The notes: generated by a model from the sequence alone, not told the origin. A DNA stretch of 44,941 bases from Proteobacteria bacterium UBA4457 (GCA_002390205.1 DGOV01000075.1:15030-59970); one strand, 5' to 3'. Numbered from the stretch's first letter, positions 7,435 through 15,457 are shown. Numbers and translations: made by a program.

Positions 7435-8787
7435 ATGAAAAAAGTTTATCAAAATGCAAACGAGGCTCTAGCTGGCCTACTTAGTGATGGGATGACTATA
7501 GCTTCAGGTGGCTTTGGTCTTTGTGGTATCCCAGAGAATTCCATCGAGACGCTCGCCAACTCGGAAGTGAAAGACCTGACGATAGTAGGGAACAACGCAG
7601 GCGTGGATGACTTTGGTATGGGGTTGTTACTGGCGACTCATCAAGTGAAAAAAGTCGTGGCTTCTTACGTGGGAGAGAATAAAGAATTTGAACGGCAAGT
7701 CTTGGCAAAAGAGGTGCAGCTTGAGCTAAACCCTCAAGGCACCTTAGCAGAAAGGATCCGTGCGGGCGGTGCGGGAATACCCGCGTTTTATACTAAAACT
7801 GCTTTCGGAACAGAGTTGGCAAAAGGAAAAGAAACTAAAGAATTTAATGACGAAAACTACGTTCTTGAAACGGCAATTAAAGCAGATCTCTCATTAGTTA
7901 AAGCATGGAAAGGCGACCATGAGGGAAATCTTATTTTCCGCAAAACAGCGCGAAACTTTAACCCCATGATTGCCACATGTGGGGAGATATGTATTGCTGA
8001 AGTGGAAGAACTCGTTGAAGTAGGGGAGTTAGATCCCGATCAGATACACACTCCAGGTATATATGTGAATCGAATATTTGAAGGCACTAACTATGTTAAA
8101 CGAATTGAATTCCCGACCACCTCGGCTAATGCCGGTGGGCCAGGATCACCGAACAGAGAATTGATGGCTAGAAGGGCGGCAAAAGAACTGCACGATGGCT
8201 TCTATGTCAATTTAGGTATCGGTATACCGACACTTGTCGCCAACTTCATCGCAGATAACATAAAAGTAACGCTCCAGTCGGAAAATGGTCTTCTCGGAAT
8301 AGGTCCTTTCCCGGGTGCAAATGAAATAGACGCTGACCTTGTCAATGCTGGGAAACAAACGATAACCTCAATCCCCGGATCAAGTTTTTTTTCTAGTGCT
8401 GACTCCTTCGCGATGATCAGAGGTGGGCATATAGATATCTCAATACTTGGAGGCTTAGAAGTCGCTGCAAACGGAGACTTAGCCAACTTCATGGTCCCTG
8501 GGAAAATGATCAAAGGCCCTGGTGGCGCAATGGATCTTGTTTCAGGTGTGAAACGGGTAGTTGTTTTACTTGAGCATACGGCTAAAGACGGGAGTCCGAA
8601 AATCCTAGATCAGTGCGCTTTGCCTGTTACTGGAAAAAACGTTGTTGACCTCATAATAACGGAACTCTGCGTTTTTGAGGTGCTGCCTGATAATCAAGGG
8701 CTTCTCCTTGTAGAATTACAGCCTGGGGTCCAGCTCGAGGAAGTCGTGCAAAAAACTGGCTGTAACTTTAAAACTAAGTCAGACTAG
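7435..8787 (+). CDS. Fused 3-oxoacid (succinyl-CoA:acetoacetate-type) CoA-transferase
   Basis: This 450-residue protein carries both halves of a class I CoA-transferase. Residues 1-218 are the alpha part, with GGFGLCGIPEN and ERIRAGGAGIPAFYT; residues about 240-450 are the beta part, with the SENG motif whose Glu283 is the expected covalent catalytic residue, and GGHIDISILGG. Such enzymes move CoA between succinate and acetoacetate or a related 3-oxoacid. Most bacterial SCOT enzymes have two separate subunits (ScoA/ScoB, AtoD/AtoA); the single-chain form is the usual layout in mitochondria and is found in some bacteria. The order alpha-linker-beta is intact, so it should be active. Its link to the DMFase genes downstream is only positional. 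Confidence 0.92.
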   Translation: MKKVYQNANEALAGLLSDGMTIASGGFGLCGIPENSIETLANSEVKDLTIVGNNAGVDDFGMGLLLATHQVKKVVASYVGENKEFERQVLAKEVQLELNPQGTLAERIRAGGAGIPAFYTKTAFGTELAKGKETKEFNDENYVLETAIKADLSLVKAWKGDHEGNLIFRKTARNFNPMIATCGEICIAEVEELVEVGELDPDQIHTPGIYVNRIFEGTNYVKRIEFPTTSANAGGPGSPNRELMARRAAKELHDGFYVNLGIGIPTLVANFIADNIKVTLQSENGLLGIGPFPGANEIDADLVNAGKQTITSIPGSSFFSSADSFAMIRGGHIDISILGGLEVAANGDLANFMVPGKMIKGPGGAMDLVSGVKRVVVLLEHTAKDGSPKILDQCALPVTGKNVVDLIITELCVFEVLPDNQGLLLVELQPGVQLEEVVQKTGCNFKTKSD

Positions 8788-8867
8788 AGCTTATGATGCC
8801 CTGATCACAGCGGTAATGGATAAATGTAGCTACCGTTAAAAAGACTACGTAAAAAGGAGCAAAAGAG

Positions 8868-9164
8868 ATGGGAACAAACGCTGATGATCTACAACTAATC
8901 GAGGAATTCAAAAAGAATCCTATTGGCCATCATAGTCCTGATTTACAACGATTATTAAACCGTTTCCGGTCTGTTCCGATGGAAAACAAATATTGTCTCG
9001 TTGTAATTAAACCGAATCGAGAGTGGCAGCTTGCAAAAACCTCAGGGAAACCTGGGGTCGCTTTAAAACTACTACAGAAAAAATTCACCAGCCAATCCGA
9101 AGCCGAATGGTATGTTTTTCGAAAACGCTGGAAAAACCTCACTGGCGAAATATTAAAACCATAG
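8868..9164 (+). CDS. dmfA1: N,N-dimethylformamidase small (light) subunit, first copy
   Basis: This 98-residue basic protein precedes a DMFase large subunit and shares a pattern with the two other small proteins near the second copy: a helix (SPDLQRLLNRFRSVP), a strand (YCLVVIKPNREWQLAK), a GKPG turn and a final helix (TSQSEAEWYVFRKRWKNL). In characterized DMFases the light chain is about 130 residues and sits against the catalytic heavy chain; this copy is shorter, having lost most of the N-terminal extension. AAGGAGC precedes the ATG well. The gap to the large subunit gene is 86 bases. Assignment rests on synteny and on similarity to the copy at 22946; function of the light chain is not well understood. 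Confidence 0.78.
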   Translation: MGTNADDLQLIEEFKKNPIGHHSPDLQRLLNRFRSVPMENKYCLVVIKPNREWQLAKTSGKPGVALKLLQKKFTSQSEAEWYVFRKRWKNLTGEILKP

Positions 9165-9230
9165 CCATATATTGTCTCTATAAAGAAAGCACGTTAATTA
9201 CCTACATGTCTACGGTGGTTAAATTGAATA

Positions 9231-9238
9231 AGGGGAGT
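9231..9238 (+). promoter_or_regulatory. Shine-Dalgarno of the first DMFase large subunit, complementary to the sRNA loop
   Basis: AGGGGAGT lies 9 bases before TTG 9248 and 12 before ATG 9251, so it is the ribosome binding site of the large subunit. It is an exact reverse complement of ACTCCCCT at 11841-11848 in the second small RNA, which is encoded just downstream of the same gene. Pairing could repress translation; this is inferred. Confidence 0.5.
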
Positions 9239-9250
9239 GTTTAAAAATTG

Positions 9251-11512
9251 ATGAAAATTACAGCCTATGCAGATAGAACAAGTGTCGCACCTGATGAAAC
9301 TATTAATTTCATGGTCAACTGTAATGCCAAGGAGTTTAAAGCAGACTTTGTAAAGTTAATTTGCGGCGATATGAATCCAGACGGACCTGGCTATCAAGAA
9401 AAAGTCATCCGAACTAAAGCAACTGGGACCTACCCGGGCAGAAAGCAGACTATTTATGCCGGTTCATTTGTTCAAATCGAAGACAACGAAAAATTCAATC
9501 ATCTTGAAAGCTTTACTTTGAAGGCGTTCATTTGGCCAACCACCCCAAATAAAGGGCACCAAACCATTATTGGCAACTGGTCAGAAAAAGATCAAAATGG
9601 TATGTCACTGGACATAAGTCCCAATAACAACGGTCTGATGTTAACAATAGGTTCAGGGTCTGATAAAGTTCAGTATGTCGTCTCAGGAAAACCATTTTTG
9701 GAAAGAGAGTGGTACTTTGTAGCGGCGACCTATAATGCAGACACCAAGCGAATTACTCTGATTCAAGAGCCTTTGCATTCGCACGCAAAAATACGCGATC
9801 GAAGTATTAAAAATGAAAAAGCCAAATTCATCACGCCACCAAAATCAAATCGTCGGATCACTATTGGCGCCCAATTTAAAAGAACAGACAAAGGTCGTAC
9901 GGTCTGCCAAAACTACTTCAATGGTAAAATTGACAGTCCTCTTATAGCTGCAAGAGCGCTAACAGCCAACCAAATAGAACAACTCAAAACGGGTTACGAT
10001 AAAATTAGAATGTCCAATGACGTAGTTGCCGCATGGGACTTCTCAACAGATATCTCTTCATTAAAAATTTCTGATATTTCTGGAAACAATATCCATGGGA
10101 AAGTTGTCAATATGCCAGTAAAGGCTATGACTGGCTGGAACTGGGATGGGGAAGAAATGAACTGGAAGCACGCGCCGAAACAATATGGTGCGATTCACTT
10201 TCACGATGATGATGTTCACGATGCGGGCTGGGAAATAGACGTCTCATTAAGGGTCCCAAAAACTCTGAAAAGTGGTCTTTACGCGATCCGGCTCCGCGCC
10301 GGTAAAGATCTGACAGATGAAGACTACGTGCCGTTTGCTGTTCTTCCCCCAAGAGGGAAGGTGACGGCTGATATCTGCTTCATCTTGCCCACCGCGACCT
10401 ACATGGCATATGCCAATGAGCACATGGGAACCGACTCTCCCATAGCACAGCTACTTGGTGGTCGTCTGGTCGAACACGAAAGACAAGATCTCTACCGTAA
10501 TGAGCACAGAGAATATGGGGCTAGTTGCTATGACACTCATACCGACGGCTCAGGGGTCTGCTACTCATCGCGACTTCGACCAATATTAAATATGCGACCA
10601 AAATATAAAAGCTGGCTGGGTGGAAAAGGCTCTACACTATGGCAATTTAACGCAGACACTCATATTACTAACTGGCTTGAAGCTCAAGGCTATAACTACG
10701 ATGTTATTACTGATGAAGAACTTCATCACGACGGAGTCTCCGCCTTAGAAAAATACCGAGTGGTCCTGTCGTCCTCTCACCCTGAGTATCATTCCAAAGA
10801 AATGTGGGATGCCATGTCGACCTATCAAAAGGGTGGAGGGCGCTTAATGTATCTTGGTGCGAACGGATGGTACTGGCGTATTGCCTTTCATCAAGAAGCC
10901 GAAGGTGTCTTAGAAGTCAGGCGAGCAGAAGGGGGCATACGCGGCTGGGAAGCACAAACAGGAGAATATTACCACTCCTTTACCGGAGAATACGGCGGAC
11001 TGTGGCGACGAAATGGGAGAGCACCTCAAAAAATTGTTGGTACGGGATTCACGGCACAAGGGTTTGATATCTCGTCTTACTACAAAAGGAACCCTGACAG
11101 TTTCAAAAAACCAGTCAAATGGATAATGAACGGGGTCAAGGATGACGAGCTCATTGGTAACTTTGGACTTATTGGCGGAGGTGCTGCGGGACTTGAACTC
11201 GATCGTGCTGATACAAAACTAGGGACACATCCTGATGCCTATGTTCTCGCATCTTCCGAAGATCACACTGACCTGTACTTAGTCGTTTGTGAAGAGCTCT
11301 TGATTAATTATCCCGGACTAGGAGGACAAGAGAACCGTCTCGTTAGAGCAGATCTTGTATTCTATGAAACAGATCAAGGTGGAGGCGTGTTTTCAACCAG
11401 TTCTATCGCATGGCCTGGGTCGCTTTCACATAATAATTATGACAACAACGTGTCAAAAATCACGAAAAATGTACTTGATCGCTTTGTCGGAGAGAGCCCT
11501 CTGCTAGACTAG
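9251..11512 (+). CDS. dmfA2: N,N-dimethylformamidase large (catalytic) subunit, first copy
   Basis: The 753-residue protein matches the DMFase heavy chain. DMFase hydrolyses N,N-dimethylformamide to dimethylamine and formate with a mononuclear iron held by two tyrosines and one glutamate (Paracoccus numbering Tyr399, Tyr440, Glu521). Candidate equivalents here are Tyr384 or Tyr387 in TYMAYAN, Tyr427 in CYDTHTDG and Glu512 in HPEY, with His510 beside it; all are conserved in the second copy. Residues about 75-230 look like an inserted LamG-like sandwich (FTLKAFIWPTT, EREWYFVAATY). The C-terminal part has GLIGGGAAGLELDRAD and HNNYDNNVSKI. There is no signal peptide. TTG at 9248 is an alternative start. 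The true substrate may be a related small amide. Confidence 0.9.
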   Translation: MKITAYADRTSVAPDETINFMVNCNAKEFKADFVKLICGDMNPDGPGYQEKVIRTKATGTYPGRKQTIYAGSFVQIEDNEKFNHLESFTLKAFIWPTTPNKGHQTIIGNWSEKDQNGMSLDISPNNNGLMLTIGSGSDKVQYVVSGKPFLEREWYFVAATYNADTKRITLIQEPLHSHAKIRDRSIKNEKAKFITPPKSNRRITIGAQFKRTDKGRTVCQNYFNGKIDSPLIAARALTANQIEQLKTGYDKIRMSNDVVAAWDFSTDISSLKISDISGNNIHGKVVNMPVKAMTGWNWDGEEMNWKHAPKQYGAIHFHDDDVHDAGWEIDVSLRVPKTLKSGLYAIRLRAGKDLTDEDYVPFAVLPPRGKVTADICFILPTATYMAYANEHMGTDSPIAQLLGGRLVEHERQDLYRNEHREYGASCYDTHTDGSGVCYSSRLRPILNMRPKYKSWLGGKGSTLWQFNADTHITNWLEAQGYNYDVITDEELHHDGVSALEKYRVVLSSSHPEYHSKEMWDAMSTYQKGGGRLMYLGANGWYWRIAFHQEAEGVLEVRRAEGGIRGWEAQTGEYYHSFTGEYGGLWRRNGRAPQKIVGTGFTAQGFDISSYYKRNPDSFKKPVKWIMNGVKDDELIGNFGLIGGGAAGLELDRADTKLGTHPDAYVLASSEDHTDLYLVVCEELLINYPGLGGQENRLVRADLVFYETDQGGGVFSTSSIAWPGSLSHNNYDNNVSKITKNVLDRFVGESPLLD

Positions 11513-11556
11513 ACGACCTCACAAAGACTTTTGAGATTTACTTTTCCTTTTTAGGG

Positions 11557-11607
11557 AAACACTTGTTCTAAGAAAGGTATTGCGGTGCACGGTACTGACA
11601 CTATAAT
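11557..11607 (+). promoter_or_regulatory. Promoter and upstream box of sRNA 1
   Basis: A 15-base box AAACACTTGTTCTAA (11557-11571) is followed by TTGCGG (11580-11585), a 16-base spacer and a perfect TATAAT (11602-11607). Transcription would start near 11613. The same 15 bases occur at the same distance (about 42 bases) before the second small RNA, so the box is probably an activator site. Confidence 0.6.
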
Positions 11608-11610
11608 TAC

Positions 11611-11698
11611 GGCTCCTTCTTAGGAATTCGACCTCCCCTCGAACCTAAGTTGGAACCTCCCCAAAAGAAGCCGAGCCCCAGTGGTTCGGCTTCTTTTA
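11611..11698 (+). ncRNA. Small RNA 1 with C-rich anti-Shine-Dalgarno loops
   Basis: The predicted RNA of about 86 bases has three elements. Hairpin A pairs CTTAGG (11619-11624) with CCTAAG and TTCGA with TCGAA, with a two-A bulge, and leaves a seven-base loop CCTCCCC (11632-11638). Next a short TTGG/CCAA stem displays a second CCTCC stretch (11656-11660). The third is a terminator stem (GAAGCCGA with TCGGCTTC) followed by TTTT. A near-identical loop hairpin is in the next RNA. The layout resembles anti-Shine-Dalgarno sRNA families with CU-rich loops, such as Neisseria NmsR/RcoF, Xanthomonas sX13 and Rhodobacter CcsR, though I cannot assign it to any of them. No ORF is present. Confidence 0.75.
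11667..11697 (+). terminator. Terminator of sRNA 1
   Basis: GAAGCCGA (11667-11674) pairs with TCGGCTTC (11686-11693), with further inner pairs, and is followed by TTTT. The stem is preceded by AAAA, so it could also stop transcription entering from the other side. Confidence 0.88.
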
Positions 11699-11719
11699 TT
11701 TCACTAAAACGTTTATTCC

Positions 11720-11779
11720 AGAACAGAAAAACACTTGTTCTAAAATAATGTTGCATCGCAATATAATATTAGATACAGT
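11720..11779 (+). promoter_or_regulatory. Promoter and upstream box of sRNA 2
   Basis: The box AAACACTTGTTCTAA (11729-11743) is identical to that before sRNA 1. It overlaps an inverted repeat AGAACA (11720-11725) and TGTTCT (11736-11741). TTGCAT (11751-11756), a 17-base spacer and TACAGT (11774-11779) form the probable -35 and -10. A TATAAT at 11762-11767 is off-register relative to the first promoter and is probably not the one used. Confidence 0.55.
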
Positions 11780-11784
11780 AAACG

Positions 11785-11902
11785 CGTCTGGGAGAATTTG
11801 TCCTCCCCACAAGCTCTCAGACTGCCCAATTAGCAATTCGACTCCCCTCGAATCTAACTGGGATTCTCCCTAAACCGGACTTTCATGGTCCGGTTTTTTT
11901 TT
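11785..11902 (+). ncRNA. Small RNA 2 with C-rich anti-Shine-Dalgarno loops (sibling of sRNA 1)
   Basis: The predicted RNA of about 115 bases folds into two C-loop hairpins and a terminator. Hairpin 1 pairs GTCTG (11786-11790) with CAGAC, continues with GGAG/CTCT-type pairs and TTGT/ACAA, and displays the seven-base loop CCTCCCC (11802-11808). Hairpin 2 pairs CCCA with TGGG (outer), TTAG with CTAA, and ATTCGA with TCGAAT, leaving loop CTCCCC (11842-11847). A single-stranded CTCCC follows (11866-11870), then the terminator. Hairpin 2 is nearly the same as hairpin A of sRNA 1, so the pair arose by duplication. C-rich loops of this kind bind Shine-Dalgarno sequences of target messages. No ORF or protein-coding potential is evident. 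Confidence 0.77.
11873..11902 (+). terminator. Terminator of sRNA 2
   Basis: CCGGAC (11875-11880) pairs with GTCCGG (11888-11893) around a seven-base loop and is followed by nine T. It is a strong intrinsic terminator. Confidence 0.93.
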
Positions 11903-11962
11903 GTTTGCCCCTAAAGAGACACCCTAGAAACGAGTCGTTTTAAAAGTCATTGCCTAAACTTA

Positions 11963-12481
11963 TTAACCGGCACCGCTCCGCTTTAACAACAACTCACATA
12001 CCTCTCGCACTGCACCATGCCCCCCGCACCGGGTACAGACGTAATCAGCATTAGCGACAATTTGAGGCAGTGCATCGTTCGGACATGCTGAGAACCCAAC
12101 TGCGAGGATAGATGCTAAATCGTTAACGTCATCCCCTACAAATGCGACTTCAGACATCTCTATATCCCACTCTTTAACAAGCCCCTCTAAAACCTGCAGT
12201 TTATCAGTGACACCAGGGTAATAGCTTTGAATGCTAAGTTTTTCCATGCGGGCGCGAGTCGGGGCATCGTCCTCACCAGTCATCACACAGATTAATACGC
12301 CTGTGCTCTCCAAAAGCTGCATTCCTTTCGCGTCTCGAGTGTCAAACTTTTTTAACTCAATACCTTGAGTTCCGTAATACATCCCACCATCAGTAAGAGT
12401 ACCATCAACGTCCACGACCAAAGCTCGAATCTTGGGTATGAGTATGGCTGAGGGTTGTGTAGCTTTTTTTCTATCAGTCAT
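11963..12481 (-). CDS. KdsC-type HAD phosphatase
   Basis: The protein of about 172 residues is a C0-type HAD hydrolase of the KdsC family, which removes phosphate from 3-deoxy-D-manno-octulosonate 8-phosphate on the way to lipopolysaccharide. The nucleophile motif is VVDVDGTLTDG, motif II is the VMTGE segment, and motif IV is VGDDVNDL with the metal-binding aspartates. The C-terminal CTRCGGHGAVREVCELLL is the tetramer loop typical of KdsC. No kdsD or lpt genes adjoin it, and family members also act on other sugar phosphates, so I leave the symbol empty. The ATG at 12481 is preferred over the GTG at 12490. It is transcribed against the small RNA genes. Confidence 0.82.
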   Translation of the reverse strand: MTDRKKATQPSAILIPKIRALVVDVDGTLTDGGMYYGTQGIELKKFDTRDAKGMQLLESTGVLICVMTGEDDAPTRARMEKLSIQSYYPGVTDKLQVLEGLVKEWDIEMSEVAFVGDDVNDLASILAVGFSACPNDALPQIVANADYVCTRCGGHGAVREVCELLLKRSGAG

Positions 12482-12636
12482 GAAATTCACGGCTCACTAT
12501 AAATTAACCGGTCAAGGCTAAACGCTCGCACCAACCCACTGAGGTTAACAAGCATTGAATAATATTGTTTTGCAGTCTAGAGTCTATCATTCAAGACAAG
12601 TTTTACGAATAACTATAGATAGCAGGAGGTTTTAGT

Positions 12637-13647
12637 ATGCAAATCATAAAGCGTCGTGAGTCTCAGAAATATGCGTTCGACAATCGGGATGAACCTGCCT
12701 TACACGTCATAGAGGGGGAAACATTCCAGGTCGAAACAGACGATGCCCTCTCTGGAATGATCGATGATGACAGCGATGACCCGTTCATCCAAGGATTCGA
12801 CGGGAAACACTTTTCAGAACTAGCAAAGGCAACTCCAGGTCTATTCAACCCTGTAGTGGGGCCAATTCACATCAAAGGATGCAAGGCAGGCGATGTCCTG
12901 GCAGTACATATCGATTGGGTCGATCCGTGGAGATATGGCTTTTCCGGAATTTTGCCGCGTATCGGACCGCTTGGAGACTCTCTTCGATATCAAGATTGCG
13001 CAGATGGACACGTACAAGTGATAGAGCATCTAGCTGGTCCCAGCGGATTCACACGCGATGGCACTGCAAAATACTCAGAAAATCTTAGCTGGCCCCTGGA
13101 ACCCTTTGTAGGGACTTTGGCTACCGCGCCAGAACGCGAGGTGTTCACCTCCGTTCTCGGACAAGGGCCATTCGGTGGAAATATTGACTGTCGAGATATA
13201 TGTGCGGGACACACAATCTACCTCAATTCCTACAATGATGGGGGGCTCCTTTACATAGGAGATGTTCATGGAGGACAAGGGGATACTGAGTTTACTGGCA
13301 TCGCTGATGAGACTCGCGCTACAGTGCAATTGTCATGCACCATTATATCCAATAAGCGGAATCCCTGTGTGAGAATAGAAAAGCCAGATAGTATCGTAGC
13401 AGTTGGCATCAATTTACCTATGGAACATGCTGTATATGATGCAACGGATAATCTAATGCAGTGGCTCGCTGATGAGTATGACGTCCCACCCAAAGATCTA
13501 TATATCAGAATGTCATGTGATCCGGCGTTTAGAATCCGTACTTACCAAATGGTTCGGTTACAAACTATTCAGCACGTTGTAGGTGCAGAATACCCTAAGA
13601 GTCGTCTTTTTAACGCCATAGATTCTCCGACTAAAGTTAACTCATGA
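12637..13647 (+). CDS. Formamidase/acetamidase family protein
   Basis: This 336-residue protein belongs to the FmdA/AmdA family, cytoplasmic metal-dependent enzymes that hydrolyse formamide or acetamide to the acid and ammonia. Family marks are GPIHIKGCKAGDVLAVHI (about residues 76-93), GGNIDCRDICAGHTIYLN (about 183-200) and GDVHGGQGDTEFTG (about 208-221). AGGAGG lies close before the ATG. Its stop overlaps the start of the luciferase-like monooxygenase gene as ATGA, so the two are translationally coupled. With two DMFases nearby, it may process the primary amides, but the exact substrate is unproven. Confidence 0.9.
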   Translation: MQIIKRRESQKYAFDNRDEPALHVIEGETFQVETDDALSGMIDDDSDDPFIQGFDGKHFSELAKATPGLFNPVVGPIHIKGCKAGDVLAVHIDWVDPWRYGFSGILPRIGPLGDSLRYQDCADGHVQVIEHLAGPSGFTRDGTAKYSENLSWPLEPFVGTLATAPEREVFTSVLGQGPFGGNIDCRDICAGHTIYLNSYNDGGLLYIGDVHGGQGDTEFTGIADETRATVQLSCTIISNKRNPCVRIEKPDSIVAVGINLPMEHAVYDATDNLMQWLADEYDVPPKDLYIRMSCDPAFRIRTYQMVRLQTIQHVVGAEYPKSRLFNAIDSPTKVNS

Positions 13648-14486
13648 GAATTGGAGTATCTCTACCTATTCGTGAACTCAAGAACGACCTCGCAGCAATA
13701 GTAGCGTTTGCACAACTCGCAGAGGAATTAGGCTTCACTCATTTAAGAATACCAGATCAAATACTGAGGCCGAACAACCAACATCTTCATGAACCATTAA
13801 TATTAATGGGATACCTGGCCGCCCTCACCGAGAAGATCGAACTGGCCCCATCTGTAATCGTCTTACCTTTGAGAGAGACAATTCTCCTCGCAAAACAAAC
13901 TACGGAAATCGATATATTATCAGGAGGTCGACTTAGACTTGGCATTGGAGTGGGTGGGAGTGAAGAGGAATATCAGTTCGTGGGAGAGGACTATAAAACT
14001 CGTGGAAAGAAATGCGACGAACAAATGAGACTACTAAAGGAACTGTGGTGCAAAGAAAGTGTCGCATTTATAGGCGATTGGCACGATATCTCGAAGGCTG
14101 GAATTAACCCGCTACCTATACAACGGCCTATACCCATGTGGATCGGCGCGAAGGCATCGCCAAGACAGAGTGTCATTAATAGAATTGGTACCTTATCCGA
14201 TGGGTGGTTTGTATTATGCAATCCAGAAGAATTTCCAAAACTTAACATGGAAATTAATGATATCGCCAAAAAAAGCGGTCGCGACCCCAGAGAAATTGGC
14301 ACTGAAGCAGGAGTCGCAGTAGTAGGCCCGCGCGAGCACGAATGGCAAAGCCGAGTGAAAGTGTGGCAAAGCACAGGATTGTCGCACCTATGCATCAGGA
14401 CCCTAGGAGGAGGGCTTTCTCCAAAGCAACACCTTGAAAAGTTACAGGAAATTTCAACCGAACTCGAAGAAATAAACGCTTATTAA
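13644..14486 (+). CDS. Luciferase-like monooxygenase (LLM) family protein, first copy
   Basis: The 280-residue protein has the bacterial luciferase-like TIM-barrel of flavin- or F420-dependent monooxygenases. The N-terminus MRIGVSLPIRE, LILMGYLAALTEKIELAPSVIVLPLRE, and LSGGRLRLGIGVGGSEEEYQ are typical of the TIGR03619-type subgroup. Such enzymes oxidize small organic molecules, including N-containing compounds. The ATGA overlap with the formamidase gene means the two products are probably made together and act in one pathway, for instance on an amide-linked or N-alkyl substrate. A related copy is at 29111. Confidence 0.86.
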   Translation: MRIGVSLPIRELKNDLAAIVAFAQLAEELGFTHLRIPDQILRPNNQHLHEPLILMGYLAALTEKIELAPSVIVLPLRETILLAKQTTEIDILSGGRLRLGIGVGGSEEEYQFVGEDYKTRGKKCDEQMRLLKELWCKESVAFIGDWHDISKAGINPLPIQRPIPMWIGAKASPRQSVINRIGTLSDGWFVLCNPEEFPKLNMEINDIAKKSGRDPREIGTEAGVAVVGPREHEWQSRVKVWQSTGLSHLCIRTLGGGLSPKQHLEKLQEISTELEEINAY

Positions 14487-14552
14487 CTAATTTAAAGGGA
14501 AGAGATTCTTTCGGCTTCTGGTAACTGGAACAAACGTTAAAACGAAACAAGT

Positions 14553-14572
14553 TAAGAAGCTTGAGCTTCTTA
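14553..14572. terminator. Symmetric hairpin between convergent genes
   Basis: TAAGAAGC (14553-14560) pairs perfectly with GCTTCTTA (14565-14572) around a TTGA loop. It sits between the ends of the convergent LLM and alpha/beta hydrolase genes and could stop both transcripts, but neither side has a proper T-run. Confidence 0.45.
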
Positions 14573-15457
14573 CTATTCCCCTAAAAAATTCTCCACTAAC
14601 TCTAAGAAAGCCGCCAATTGATCATGGTGCACCCAATGCCCGGCACCTGAAAACCCTTTGACCGTAGCGTTAGAAAAGTACTTTGCTCTACCATCTTCCT
14701 CAGGGCTGGAAGCCCAGCTTTCTTCGCCGTAAACGAGTAGTGTAGAACAAGCTATCTGTCCCCATAAATTTTCGATTTCTTTACTCGGCATATCGAACGG
14801 CGGCCAAGCTCTTACGTAGTTATCGAACTTCCAAGAATACGTGCCATCTTCATTCTGACTGGTCCCATGAACAGTCAAGTGATAAGCCTGCTCTGGAGAC
14901 AGGTGCTTATTCTCTCCTTGCATACGCCCAAGCGCTTCTTCTACCGAAGCATACCGTCGAGGTAATCGTCCGGCAAAACTTCTTTTCTCCTCGATCCAAT
15001 CACGCAGTCTCTGGTCATAACTTTTCTTTGCTCTCTCCGCCAGCATCTTAGGAGGAAAGCCCAATCCTTCTATAGCTATTATAGATTTTACCAGGTCCGG
15101 AAACAGACCAGCATACCGAAGTGCTATGTTTCCACCTAGAGAATGAGCCAAGATCGTAACCGGCGCGAGCTGCTTTTGATGCACGAGCTGAGCTAAATCA
15201 TAAATATAGCTTGCCATGTCATAATGACCATCAGGAGACCAGTCACTATCTCCGTGACCTCGTAAATCAGGGGCAATAATGTGCCATTTGTGACGCAAAG
15301 ACTGTGCCACCCAATCCCAATTCCGACAGTGGTCGCGTCCACCATGAACCAAAAGCAAAGGCGGGCCATCTGGATTCCCCCAGTCGACATAGTGTAAGCG
15401 CAGCCTTTGTGAAGAATATCGATGTGAAGTTGGGCCTGGGAACAAATCTTTAGTCAA
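14573..15457 (-). CDS. Alpha/beta hydrolase
   Basis: This 294-residue cytoplasmic protein is an alpha/beta-fold hydrolase similar to epoxide hydrolase and meta-cleavage hydrolase relatives. Visible parts are the oxyanion motif LLLVHGGRDHCRNWD (about residues 34-48), DLRGHGDS, the nucleophile elbow AHSLGG, and the catalytic His in GAGHWVHHDQ near the C-terminus; the acid is probably in the YGEESW/EED region. The start is TTG at 15457, supported by GAGAGGAGC seven bases upstream. The substrate is not evident from the sequence. Confidence 0.85.
   Translation of the reverse strand: MTKDLFPGPTSHRYSSQRLRLHYVDWGNPDGPPLLLVHGGRDHCRNWDWVAQSLRHKWHIIAPDLRGHGDSDWSPDGHYDMASYIYDLAQLVHQKQLAPVTILAHSLGGNIALRYAGLFPDLVKSIIAIEGLGFPPKMLAERAKKSYDQRLRDWIEEKRSFAGRLPRRYASVEEALGRMQGENKHLSPEQAYHLTVHGTSQNEDGTYSWKFDNYVRAWPPFDMPSKEIENLWGQIACSTLLVYGEESWASSPEEDGRAKYFSNATVKGFSGAGHWVHHDQLAAFLELVENFLGE

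Noticed and set aside
8022..8029. AGGGGAGT inside the CoA-transferase gene as a further sRNA target
   Set aside because: It is in the middle of coding sequence, not near a start codon. It shows that the eight-mer can occur by chance in this window, which tempers the target claims.
11762..11767. TATAAT as the -10 of sRNA 2
   Set aside because: It has no -35 at a proper distance and does not match the register of the first unit relative to the shared box. TACAGT at 11774-11779 fits better.
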